Below the pieces are notes generated by a model, which saw only the letters and a list, made by a program, of their open reading frames with translations, did no database searches and was not told the origin of the DNA. The position numbers and the translations under genes are program-made. DNA of 64,000 nucleotides from Sphagnum compactum. Its lineage: Eukaryota > Bryophyta > Sphagnopsida > Sphagnales. The stretch spans positions 3,472,001-3,536,000 of the forward strand of contig OZ234501.1 of NCBI GenBank assembly GCA_965153455.1, read 5' to 3'. Below, piece after piece: positions 45,352-55,225 of this stretch (the stretch's first letter is position 1; each line of letters begins with the position of its first letter).

Positions 45352-46935
45352 TCAACTTATGATGTCGTTCTTTTGATAATGCCTTGGTAAGGACATCCGC
45401 CACCATGTGTTCGGTTGACAATATTCAAATCGAACTTCTCCATTTTCAATTCGTTCTCGAACAAAATGATATTGTACATCAATGTGTTTTGTTCGTGCAT
45501 GGTGAGTGGGATTCTTGGTCAATGATATCGCACCTTGATTGTCGCATCGAATCACCATCATTTTTTTCTCTTCCATGTATCCTAAATCCATCATCAATTT
45601 TGTTATCCATATGGCTTCTTTTGTGGCTTGCGTGTTTGCCATGTATTCGGCCTCCGTGGTGGACAATGCTATTGTAGGTTGTCGTTTGTTACTCCAAGAA
45701 ATGGCTCCCCCTCCGATCATGAAAACAAACCCTGTGGTGGACTTCCTATCTTCAAGATCACCACCCCAATCCGCATCGCAATATCCAAGAACTTCCTTGG
45801 ATGGTGTTGCACCAAATTGTAATTTCATTTGCAATGTACCTTGCAAATATCGAAAGATTCGTTTGATGGCCATCCAATGCTCCATGTTAGGGTTCGCCAT
45901 GTGTTGACTCAACACGCTTATTGGGTATGCCAAGTCGGGTCGTGTGCACAACATGGCATACATCAAAGACCCAACCGTTTGTTGATATGGAAATCCCTTT
46001 GATTCATCATTTCCATTCGCATTCCTTTGTAACTTCACCTTGGGATCCAATGGAACTCCAATGGGCTTACATTTCTCCATTCGAAAACGCTTCAATATTT
46101 CCTTGAGGTATTTGATTTGGTTGATGTGTAGGAGTCTTTCATCACGATTCCTTTCCACCTCCATCCCCAAAAAGAAATGCAACTCCCCGAGGTCCTTCAT
46201 TTCAAACTTTTGATTCAATTCCTCTTTGATTTGCAAAAGTTTGTTTTAATCGTTGCACACCAAAATGAGGTCATCCACATAGACCACAATGAAAAACTTC
46301 ACATCTCCCACTTGTGCAACGTACACCCTAGGATCGGCCTCACTCTTTATAAATTCAATGCTTTTGAGAAACGCATCTAACTTTTGATTCCATGCCCTTG
46401 AAGATTGTTTCAAACCATACAAGGACTTTTGAAGCTTACACACGATATGTTCACCTCCTTGGTGCACAAACCCTTGAGGTTGCTCCATGTAAATCTCCTC
46501 TTCAAGCTCGCCATTGATAAATGCGGTTTTCACGTCCATTTCATGGATCTCCATGTCTTCCAAGGCCGCCAATGCAAGAATACAACGAATAGATGTAAAT
46601 TTTGCGACGGGCGCAAAGGTTTCGTTGTAATCCATTCCGTAGGTTTGGGTAAAACCTCTTGCCACTAATCTAGCCTTGTAGCGTTCCACCTCCCCATTTG
46701 CGCCTTGTTTGATTTTGAACACCCATTTGCAAGAAACGGGTTTCCTACCGGCGGGAAGTGGTACCAAAGTCCATGTGTTGTTTGTCATGAGGGAATCATA
46801 TTCTTCTCGCATCGCACACTCCCATTCCTTGGAATTTTCACATGTCAATGCTTCTTCAATATTTTGGGGCTCCTCCGAAAATGCAACGGTGGCGCACTCC
46901 ACCTCCTTGGTAGCAATCACCAATCCCGAGGCCAT
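45352..46935 (-). pseudogene. Copia A reverse transcriptase and RNase H
   Basis: RT starts around ATKEVECATVAFSEEPQ and shows TWTLVPLPAGRKPVSCKWVF, MDVKTAFINGELEEEIYM, KSLYGLKQSSRAW and the catalytic FFIVVYVDDLIL. A TAA at 46246-46248 (CAA in the sister copy D) splits it. The remainder carries LGELHFFLGMEVER, the linker, and RNase H with GYCDADWGGD, TALSTTEAEYMA-like SALSTTEAEY and CDNQGAISL. A one-base deletion near 45416 alters the last 36 codons. Apart from these two lesions the enzyme is intact. Confidence 0.9.
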
Positions 46936-49235
46936 TCCCTTCGTTGCCTTTGAGGTCTTTCCCTCGGCTCATCTTGTGAAGATTCACAAGATGGGTTATC
47001 ATTGGAAACAACAAATTCTTCTTCCGATGAAGAACTTGGTGTGGATTCACTTTGCACACCTTCCATTCTTGTTTCATTCAAAGGTGTATCTTGACTAAAG
47101 GTTAATGGTTCTCCTCCTTCAACTTCTTCATGCACAACTACATTTTCTTCTTTCTCAAGATGAGGTACACCACCTATTTCCTTTGACCCTTCAATGAACA
47201 CGACATCTCTACTTTTGATGATTCTCTTGGTTTTCACACACATCAAGCGATACGCTTTGGTGCCTTCGTAATATCCTAAAAACACACAAGGCATGGACTT
47301 GGACTCTAATTTGGTCCTCTTCTCATCGGGGACATGTGCAAAGGCTTTATAACCAAAAACTCTCAAATGAGACACATCGGGTTTCCTACCACTCCACGCT
47401 TCTTGAGGGGTCTTGGAATCAAGAGCCTTGGTTGGACATCGATTTTTGATGTACACCGCTGTGTTCACCGCTTCGCCCCAAAATTCAAGTTCCAACCCTT
47501 GTGCAAGAATCATGCTTCTTGCACATTCCATGATGGTTCTATTGGCACGTTCCGTAACACCGTTTTGTTGTGGGGAATAGGGCGCACTTGTTTGTCGTTG
47601 AATTCCACATTCCGCAAGAAATGCGTCAAATTTCTTAGACACAAATTCTCCTCCATTGTCGGAACGTAGCACTTTGATTTTGTGACCAATTTCGTTCTCC
47701 ACCAACGCCTTGTATTGTTTGAATTTTTCAAACGCTTCTCCTTTTGCCTTCAAAAGATAGACATGAGTTTTCCTTGAGAAATCATTAATGAAAGTGAGAA
47801 AGTATCGCGCTCCACCATGCGATGTAGTCTTCATTGCCCCGCACACATCGGTGTGCACAATTTCCAAAAGTTGTGAAGCCCTTGTTGCTCCGTCCTTGGG
47901 AAATGATGTTCCTTGATGTTTGCCTTTGACGCATCCTTCACAAATGTGATGCAACGGCACTTCTTTCAAATTCATGCCATCCACCATGGCATCTAACTCC
48001 TTAAGGCTTGCCATGTTGAGATAGCCAAGTCTTTCATGCCAAAGCATGGCATTTTCCTCCAAAGAATTTGCAATGTGTGCCATGTCCCTACGCACCTTCA
48101 CATTAAGAAGGTACAAGTTCTTGTCCCTTCGTGCTTGTGCCACAACAACTCCTCGAGCATCGTTGACCTTACAACCATCCTTGTCAAACTCCACTTTGAA
48201 ACCTTCCGAAATGAGTTTACTCACCGAAATGAGATTATTCTTCATTTTTGGAACATGAAGAACTTGGGTGATGGTTGTGTGTGTCAATTGGCCTCCCACT
48301 TGCATTGTGGCTTTGATGCTCCCCTTGCCAATGGCCTCCAAAATGGTGTCATCACCCATGAACACCCTCCTTGGGGAAATGCGCTCGTACGTGGTAAACC
48401 ATTCTTGTTCGAATGTCATGTGTTGCGTTGCCCCGGAATCGACAATCCAATCATACGTGGTATGATCATTGGCACTCAATGCCGCAACAAACATTCGCTC
48501 GTGATCTTCACAAGCTTGATTAACTTTTTCTTTTTCATCATTTTTCTTCTTCAAACAATTTCTCACAAAATGTCCGGGTTTCTTACAATAGAAGCAAAGC
48601 TTCTCGTTTGACTTGTGAGTTTTGTTCACTAATGCGGTAGTCTCGGAACTCTCACATTCTTTTCTTTTGGACACTTCGTGAAGCAACCTTGCTACAATGT
48701 ATTGAAGGTCTACATCTTTCGTGGACATGGACTCCAAGCTCGTGACTAAGTTATCAAAGGATGGAGGAAGGCTCATGAGGAATACCATGTAAACATCTTC
48801 ATCCGTAATGTTCACCTCGATAGAACGTAGTCGGTCCGCAAGGGCTTTCACCATGTTGATGTGCACAAGCATGTCATCTCCTTCTTGCATTTTGATGGTG
48901 AAGAATCTCCTTCGAAGGAACAACTTGTTGCCAATGGTCTTAGCTTCATGCACACCACAAAGAGCCTCCCACGCACTTCTCATATTGTCACAATATTGAA
49001 TGTGTGCAAGTTGGGCATCCGTGAGATGTTCACAAAGCAATGCAAAAGTCTTGGTCTCTTTTTCATTGTAATCGGCCCTTGCAACTTCTTCACTTGGCAA
49101 GGTAGCACTCCCATCAACGAATTTCCAAAGCCCATGTTGGGAAAGCATCATGCGCATTTTGAATTTCCAAAGGTGAAAGTTGCCACCATCAAACTTCTCC
49201 ATGACTTTCAAAGACTCCATTTGAAAAGAAGACAT
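46917..49235 (-). pseudogene. Copia A gag-protease-integrase (about 772 codons)
   Basis: ATG at 49235 (MSSFQMESLKVMEKFDGGNF) is shared with copy F. Residues 1-200 are Gag, and the zinc knuckle CFYCKKPGHFVRNC is at about 214-227. Protease DSGATQHM is at about 266. In the integrase zinc region H400, C432 and C435 are visible, but the second His of the WHxRLGH motif is Tyr. Catalytic D463, D526 and E562 are present, and LRVFGYKAFAHVPDEKR follows. The frame ends at REWPRDW, where a one-base deletion separates it from RT; fragment H reads the intact DWWIATKEV here. This frame has no stop and is the longest in the window. Confidence 0.9.
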
Positions 49236-49949
49236 TTTGAACACAAATGCTACAACAAACACTCTCAAACTTGAAAGTTGAAGTTTTGAACAACTAAAAG
49301 AGCTCTCTTCCAAACACTTTCACTTTGAAACTTGATACTTTCAAAAACAAGTTCTTCACACTTGAAAAACTTACAACACCTTGAAGAAATCTCTTCCACA
49401 CCTCCCACTCACTTGGAAAGACTATTACTTTCTTTGCGACCTTGCAAACTAAAAGCATTCCCTCAAAAGGATTCTCCCTTTATATGTTGTACAAGCAAAC
49501 ACTTTCAAAAACTTAAAAAATAAGTTTTCCTAAAACCTTTACAAGAAACTTGAAAAACTTCTCTTACACCTCAAACTTCAATGTTGAAACTTTGAACAAT
49601 TCGAAGAACTCTCTTCCACACACTTTCTCAAACTTCAACGTTGAGAACCTCAAAAACTTGAAGAACTCTTTTTCACACTTTTGAACTTAAAACTTGAAAC
49701 TTAAAGACTTAAAGAACACTCTTCCACACTTAAGAACTTACAACACTTTGAAGAAGTCTCTTCCACACCTCTCACTCACTTGGAAAAGTTGCAAGCTCCT
49801 TGTATGCCACCACTTGGAAATGAACTCCCACTCACTTTGCAAACTAAAAACCTTGTCTCAAAAGGATTCTCTCCTTTTTTCTATGCAATACAAGCTCAAA
49901 ACCTTTCACTACTTCTTGTTCTAACACAATGTCCTTTCTCTTGCTTGGT

Positions 49950-49963
49950 GTGGGCCCATAACC
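49950..49963 (-). promoter_or_regulatory. Primer-binding site of copia A, complementary to the initiator tRNA-Met anticodon arm
   Basis: GGTTATGGGCCCAC follows the LTR directly. Plant initiator tRNA-Met contains GTGGGCCCATAACC around its CAU anticodon, an exact complement. Drosophila copia and yeast Ty5 use such a half-tRNA primer. The usual TGGTATCAGAGC site is absent here. Confidence 0.75.
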
Positions 49964-50457
49964 TATTGGAAACAACTTGAATACAAGCAAGAAATGAAAG
50001 CTTCAAGGTTCATGAAATGGAACAATTGTATTAACTAACAAGAAGATTACAAAGGTTGTATGCTTCAAATGCTACAATCACAAAACTATGGCTTGTAACA
50101 ACTAACAAAGGTTGAAGGTTCTATGTGCACTCAAAAAACATGAAAGGAGAGAATTAAAAACAACTCAAAACCACTCCATTATATACTATCTCCTAACCCT
50201 AAAGTAGCCGCCACTTAACCCTAACCTAGCCGCCGCCGCCAAACCCTAACCCTAGCCGCCACCAAACCCTAACCCTAGTCGCCGCCTAACCCTAGCCGCC
50301 ACCAAACCCTAACCCTAGCCGCCGCCAAACCCTAAGTAGTCTCCACTTCTAAATCCTAACCTAACTACTACAAGGATGTGAATACTATTCATCCTTTTGA
50401 TGAATGTTTAACACATTCATCAACATTGGGAATTAGAAACGAATAGTATTTCTAACA
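49964..50457 (-). repeat. 5' LTR of copia A (494 bp)
   Basis: It starts TGTTAGAAATACTATTCG at 50457 and ends GTTTCCAATA at 49964. The terminal dinucleotides are TG...TA, with imperfect inverted TGTTAGAAA/TTTCCAATA ends. It contains the GCC-box/telo-box array at 50199-50337 and a TATATAAT box in element orientation at about 50180-50190. Confidence 0.85.
50199..50337 (-). promoter_or_regulatory. U3 array of AGCCGCC (GCC-box) and AAACCCTAA (telo-box) in LTR A
   Basis: On the plus strand five AGCCGCC and four AAACCCTAA motifs alternate within about 140 bp, separated mostly by CCCTA or CCACC. In element orientation the array lies directly upstream of the TATATAAT box. GCC-boxes are known targets of plant ERF transcription factors and telo-boxes are known promoter elements of plant translation and cell-cycle genes. 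Use by this LTR is inferred. The same array is in the 3' LTR (45024-45192) with one extra block. Confidence 0.7.
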
Positions 50458-50600
50458 TTGATAACTTAGTCACAAGCTTGGAGTCCATGTCCACAAAAGA
50501 TGTAGACTTTTAATTCATTGTAGCAAGGTTGTTTCACGAAGTGTCCAAAAGAAAAGAATGTGAAAGTTTGGAGACTACCACATTAGTGAACAAAACTCTC
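50458..50600 (+). pseudogene. Copia gag fragment (+)
   Basis: Translation DNLVTSLESMSTKDVDF, then a stop and IVARLFHEVSKRKECESLETTTLVNKT, matches the element A gag at about residues 161-206. It begins right at the 5' LTR of element A and ends where element C' begins. Confidence 0.75.
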
Positions 50601-50653
50601 GTATCATTGAATTTGCCATGTGCTGCATCACAAACAGTTGCTCATCACCTTGA

Positions 50654-50998
50654 CGAGTGGTTGGTAACCCGTGGCTACGCCACTCCAGCCACCCACAAGA
50701 AAAGGAGGGAGGACCCAAAAGAAACGAAAAAAAAAAACACCTCCCTTCACTCCCCCGTCCGGTCCTTTCCCGCTCGTCCCCCCCCCTGCTGGCCCCCCCC
50801 CCACCTGTGTTGCCCCCCCTGTTGGCCCGCCCCACCCCTGCTAGCCCCCCCCCACCCCTGCTGGCCCCCCCCTGCTGCCGTTCAGTAACTTCCTAACTGC
50901 CGCTCAGTAAAAAGTAACTTAGGTAAATTAGGTAACTTCGAAAAGGTAAAAACGGACAAACGGACGCACGCACACCATGTTTGTAATTATATATAAGA
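50654..50998. other. 345-bp GC-rich insertion with long C-runs in copia C' gag
   Basis: The insertion lies exactly between TCACCTTGA and TTGCTAGTTGATGC, which are contiguous in the intact family member. It contains CCCCTGCTGGCCCCCC-type units repeated about five times at 50775-50880, with C-runs of seven to ten. An AGTAACTTCCTAACTGCCGCTCAGTAA duplication-like part follows at 50885-50930. The flanks share GA, at most a 2-bp duplication. The C-runs mean G-runs on the minus strand. Its origin is unknown. Confidence 0.7.
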
Positions 50999-51000
50999 TT

Positions 51001-51960
51001 GCTAGTTGATGCATAATTCCCTTGTTGGAGCTTTTCATTTCGTGCATCATGCTCCCTTTGATAATAGTTCTTTGCCATGTGCCTAGGTTTCCCATAATAG
51101 TAGTAATAGTTTGAGTTACTATTTAATTATTGACCTCGATGACATCCACCACAATCTCCATGACTTCCTCTTCTTCTAAAGTTTCCTCGTTCGTCTCCAT
51201 TAGGTTGACCTTCATGTTGATGATGTCCACCCTGCGAACTTTTGTGTCGACCTCAAAATGAGGTTTTACCTCTACCTCTACCTCTATTAGTATTTGAGTA
51301 GAAAACATTTTCTTGTGATCCTACATTTGATGAAATACCAACAATTCTCATCTCTTCACTTATAAATAGGGTTATTAAGTCTTGGAAATTAGGAAATGTT
51401 TCTTGAACTGCAATTGAAGTACGAAATTGGCTATAGTTTTTTCTAAGTCCATTGAAGGTCATGGCCACTAAATTTTCATCATCTACAGGGGCTCCTATAG
51501 ATGCAAGAGCATCTGCAAGGTTTTTCACCTTTGTAGAATAGTCACTGATGTTCATCTTGTTTTTTTGTAGATTATGTAACTCTTGCTTGAGTTGCATTTT
51601 GCGAATTTATGTATTGGTGCTATACATCTTCACCAATGTATCCCAAGCTTGCTTCGGTGTTTTTGCATCTTGAATATGCACAATCATGGAATTGGACACA
51701 TTCACAGAAAGTCAATACAAGACTTTCCTGGTTTTTTCATGCCAAGTTTTATTAGCTTGAATTTGTTGTTGTGTGGGGTTTTCTTAGAGGGAAGGTCCTT
51801 TCTCATCACCAGTTATGAACTCCCAATAGCCTTTCCCCATTAAAAAAATTCATAATCCTAAATTTTCACACTTGGAAATTATTCTTGTCTAATTTGTCAA
51901 TTGCAATTTGATAAAGATTGTTCACCATTTTTCAAGGCAACACTCAATGTCTTCTTGGGG
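51001..51960 (-). pseudogene. Copia C' gag
   Basis: The frame is readable in pieces. An N-terminal region lies near 51930 and a capsid part at 51253-51597 (LKQELHNLQKNKMNISDYSTKVKNLADAL). A Gly/Arg-rich part reduced by deletion lies at 51123-51308. The zinc-knuckle end near 51010-51078 reads MAKNYYQREHDARNEKLQQGNYASTSN; its continuation GDEQLFVMQH lies at 50601-50653 beyond the insertion. The Gln codons at the two positions that are stops in C are intact here. Confidence 0.75.
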
Positions 51961-53177
51961 TTTCACAAATGATTTGTTTAAAAAAAATGATTTTATTTCC
52001 TTCCTTGGGTTTCTAGGGTTAGGAGTAGGGTTTTCATTATTTAGGTTTCTAGGATTAGGGTTAAGGTTGAACAAGATGGACCTTACATATGTATGTATGT
52101 TTTAAGTATTATATGAAATTTTATATTACACCTAGGTTTGATGTATATGTACGTATCTCGTATAATATTTTGTATGATAATAAGTATATGATTGCATACC
52201 AAACTTTTGTATGAAGGTCTTGATAATGTATTTGCGCTTCACAATCTTCAAACTTCTTCCTTCAAGATCTCCCAAATTGTATTTGCTTCACTTCAAAAAT
52301 TGTTTTTATGTCTTTTCAATGTAAACTTCTGTCACCAGCAACTTTGCAAAGCTGCACCGCTCACATGTGACCTTGGATCGATCTGAAATTTTGATGAAGT
52401 ATGAAAAATTATGTCTATTACCATCTTTCAAAATTTCAGCTCATTTAATTTCATAAAATGAAGGATCTTGCTACTTCCTTGAGATCACCTCAAACAGGGA
52501 CCTGAAAACAAAATGACTTACAACTTGCTCTCAACAACTCCAAACTCCTTGAGATTTTGAGAGACACATTGAATATATGTCTTCTATATTTTCTCAAAAT
52601 TTCAGTTTTATTGATGATAATCACAAAGAGTTATCACTTTCAAAAGAAATTGACTTCAAAATTGAGGCTGAAACTTTAGATACTTGAATTTCTCTCAATA
52701 CATATTCAAATGACATGAAATTTCTCTCACATATATAGTCCTTTATGATCTATAAGATCTCAAAGATGAAGATCCAAAAAAACTCAAATAAAGGAGATAT
52801 GACCAAAACACCAGATCTGACACAGAATCTTCAAAAGATCATAACTTTCACAAAACATATCCTTTTCTTTTGGAATTTTGAGATAGAAATGTCTTATGGT
52901 CTTCTATAATCTCTCCAAGTTTCACTCCAAGATCTTTTCACAATAAATCTAGATCTAGATTTAAAGATCTGACTTCCACAACCTTTGATGTGTTGATCTC
53001 CTCTCATTTATTTTTTTAAATTTTCTTTTTCTTCACATTCTTTCCTTTCTTCGTTTCTCTTTTGCACTTAACAAACTCCTATGATATTACTAGAGACTCT
53101 CAAGCTTTAGTTCTAGAGACTTTATAACTCTAGATTTCTTTCAACTTTTTCATCAAACAACTTAAGCTCTGATACCA

Positions 53178-53482
53178 TGTTAACAAATAGGAGATCTAGT
53201 AAACATAAATCTTTATTGAAAGGAAACTAAAACATGATGTTCACAACATGGAACATAACATCAAGAACTCTTCAAGGTTCTTGTCACATGAAATACACAA
53301 ACTTGTGCAATGAAGAAAAAAGAACCAAACCATCAACACTAAGGTATTTAACTAAAAGACCAAACCATAAATAACCAAACTAATATAAGTAAAGAAAATA
53401 ATTAACCTTGTGAAAATAACCTAATTACTTTCCTACTCAAGTAACTAATGAAACTTAATTAATTGAGATTGAATTATCAACA
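53178..53482 (-). repeat. 5' LTR of copia C' (305 bp)
   Basis: It starts TGTTGATAATTCAATC at 53482 and ends TTGTTAACA at 53178 before primer site TGGTATCAGAGC (53177-53166). It is homologous to 25891-26204. Confidence 0.85.
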
Positions 53483-53539
53483 TATTGTTATTGAACATGA
53501 ACTTAATTATGAAATATTCCTAATTAATACATCCTCCAA

Positions 53540-54097
53540 ACTAAAAGATGCAAAGAAGTGGGAGATTACAATGCAAGAATAATATGATTCTCTTGTTGTC
53601 AACAACATTTGATCGTTGGTATCACTTCCCAAGGGTAGGAAGCCCATTTCTTGCAAATGGGTGTTGAAAATCACGCACGGGGTGAATGGTGAAATCAAAT
53701 GTTACAAGGAGAGACTTGTGGTAAGAGGTTTCACCCAAAAATTTGGAGTGCATTACAACGAAACCTTTGCACTTGTGTTAAAGTTTGTGTCAATTCATTG
53801 TATCCTTGCACTAACGACCATTGAAGACATGGAAATTCATCAAATGGACATCAAAACCGCATTTTTCAATGGTGACCTTGAAGAGGAGATCTACGTGAAA
53901 TAACCCAAAGAATTCACACAAGGAGGTGAACATCTTGACTGTAAGCTTCACAAGTTTTTGTATGGCTTGAAACAATCTCTAATAGATTGGAACCAAATGC
54001 TAGATGCATTTTTAAAAAACATTGAGTTTGTGAGGAGTGATGTAGACTTTAGTGTGTATGTTGTGCAAGTGGGAGATGCCAAGTTTTTCATTATTGT
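53540..54097 (+). pseudogene. Copia RT fragment (+), element A lineage
   Basis: The 53616-53903 part is open: LPKGRKPISCKWVLKITHGVNGE, then FTQKFGVHYNETFA and MDIKTAFFNGDLEEEIYVK. A stop follows, then HKFLYGLKQSLIDWNQ and DAKFFIIVY, where the sequence breaks just before the catalytic DD and passes into an LTR. Upstream stops are present near 53580. It is a decayed remnant. Confidence 0.8.
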
Positions 54098-54685
54098 CTA
54101 TTAGAAATACTATTTGTTTATAATGTTGAAGATTATGATGTAGATGTTAGAAACATAGATAATGGTGTGGTAGATAGTAGAAACAATGTGGTAGATAAGT
54201 GTTGCAAGCAATCAAAGACATAGGTAGATTTGAGAGGGCTTGGTGACGGCTAGGGTTAGGGTTTGGCGGCGGCTAGGATTAGGGCTTGGTGACGGCTAGG
54301 GTTAGGGTTTGGTGGCGGCTACTTTAGGGTTAGTAGATAGTATATAAGGGTTTGGTTTTGAGGAGTCTTTTCTTCTCTCTTTTATGGTTTTTGAGTGCAC
54401 ATAGAAGCTTCAAGCCTTGTTAGATATTACAAGCCATAGTTTTATGATTGTAACATTTGAAGCATATAACCTTTGTAATTTCCAATATATAATTCCCAAT
54501 GTTTGTTAAAAATATGATTCAATTCTAATCCCCAAAGTTGGTGAATGTGATTCACATTCATCAAAAGGATGAATAATATTCACATCTTTAATAGTTAGAG
54601 TTAGGGCTTAGAAGTTGTGTGAACTTTGGAGTTAAGTGGTGGCTAGGGTTTGGAGATCGCGGCTACATTAAGGTTATGGCACTAC
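54098..54685 (+). repeat. LTR remnants (+) with nested solo LTR of family B
   Basis: 54098-54118 resumes after the solo LTR at 54493-54503 and matches the start of an A-type LTR (TTAGAAATACTATTTGTTTATAATTCCC). A second LTR start, of the D type (TGTTAAAAATATGATT), lies at 54504. It runs to 54685, where element B begins. So three LTR pieces are stacked here. Confidence 0.65.
54124..54487 (+). mobile_element. Solo LTR of copia family B (364 bp) with TATAA target duplication
   Basis: It starts TGTTGAAGATTATGATG and ends TTTCCAATA, flanked by TATAA on both sides (54119-54123 and 54488-54492). It matches the LTRs of element B in opposite orientation. Removing it joins the two halves of an A-type LTR start. 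Confidence 0.85.
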
Positions 54686-55070
54686 TATCGAAAATTACAA
54701 AGGTTATATGCTTCAAATGCTACAATCATAAAACTATGGCTTGTAATATCTAACAAGGCTTGAAGCTTCTATGTGCACTCAAAAACCATAAAAGAGAGAA
54801 TAATAGACTCCTCAAAACCAAACCCTTATATACTATCTACTAACCCTAAAGTAGCCGCCACTTAACCCTACCTAGCCACCACCAAACCCTAACCCTAGCT
54901 GTCACCAAGCCCTAATCCTAGCCGCTGCCAAACCCTAACCCTAGCCGTCAACAAGCCCTCTCAAATCTACTTATGTCTTTGATTGCGTGCAACACTTATC
55001 TACCACATTGTTTCTACTATCTACCACACCATTATCTATGTTTCTAACATCTACATCATAATCTTCAACA
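54686..55070 (-). repeat. 3' LTR of copia B (385 bp)
   Basis: It starts TGTTGAAGATTATG at 55070 after polypurine AAAGTGGGAA (55080-55071) and ends at 54686, where TATCG replaces TATTG in the plus-strand reading. It is similar to 59716-60115 with scattered differences and array-length changes, so it is older than element A by this measure. Confidence 0.85.
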
Positions 55071-55222
55071 TTCCCACTTTGCAAGTAATCTAAGACTCCC
55101 AATCCCATGCTTCTTGTAAGGTTTTGATGCCATTCCTTTGCCAATGCCTTTGTCAACACATCCGCCACCATATCTTGAGTTGGGCAATACTTGAGGCCTA
55201 TTTTTCCACTCTCCAACTTCTC
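54971..55222 (-). pseudogene. Copia B pol C-terminus reading into the 3' LTR
   Basis: After the TGA the same frame gives EKLESGKIGLKYCPTQDMVADVLTKAL, the usual end of copia RNase H, and then runs through the polypurine tract (YLQSGN) into the LTR. There it encodes about 33 codons, acidic at first (VEDYDVDVRNID), and stops at 54971. The same LTR frame is open in all three B LTR copies. Confidence 0.75.
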
Positions 55223-55225
55223 TCA

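Larger units (their letters stand above)
44784..50457 (-). mobile_element. Ty1/copia element A, near-complete with nearly identical LTRs
   Basis: A 5.67-kb element with LTRs of 494 bp (right, 5') and 531 bp (left, 3'), a half-tRNA-type primer site, gag-protease-integrase, RT-RNase H and a polypurine tract. Outside the repeat array the LTRs differ at only a handful of positions, so insertion is recent. Yet pol has three lesions: a one-base deletion between integrase and RT near 46930, TAA at 46246-46248 and a frameshift near 45416. The flanks differ (ttgat right, cgtag left), so no target duplication is present. Confidence 0.88.
50601..53482 (-). mobile_element. Copia element C', second copy of the C family, truncated in gag
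   Basis: Minus-oriented 5' LTR (53178-53482), primer site (53166-53177), leader (51930-53165) and gag to just past the zinc knuckle, ending near 50601 in the protease linker. A GC-rich insertion at 50654-50998 interrupts it. The right flank begins tattg and no matching repeat is found on the left, so the truncation is not a simple TSD-bounded event. It is diverged from C with several stops. Confidence 0.8.

Noticed and set aside
44784-50457. Tandem and palindromic repeats as a CRISPR array
   Set aside because: Repeats here are LTRs or simple tandem units without unique equal-length spacers, and the DNA is eukaryotic.
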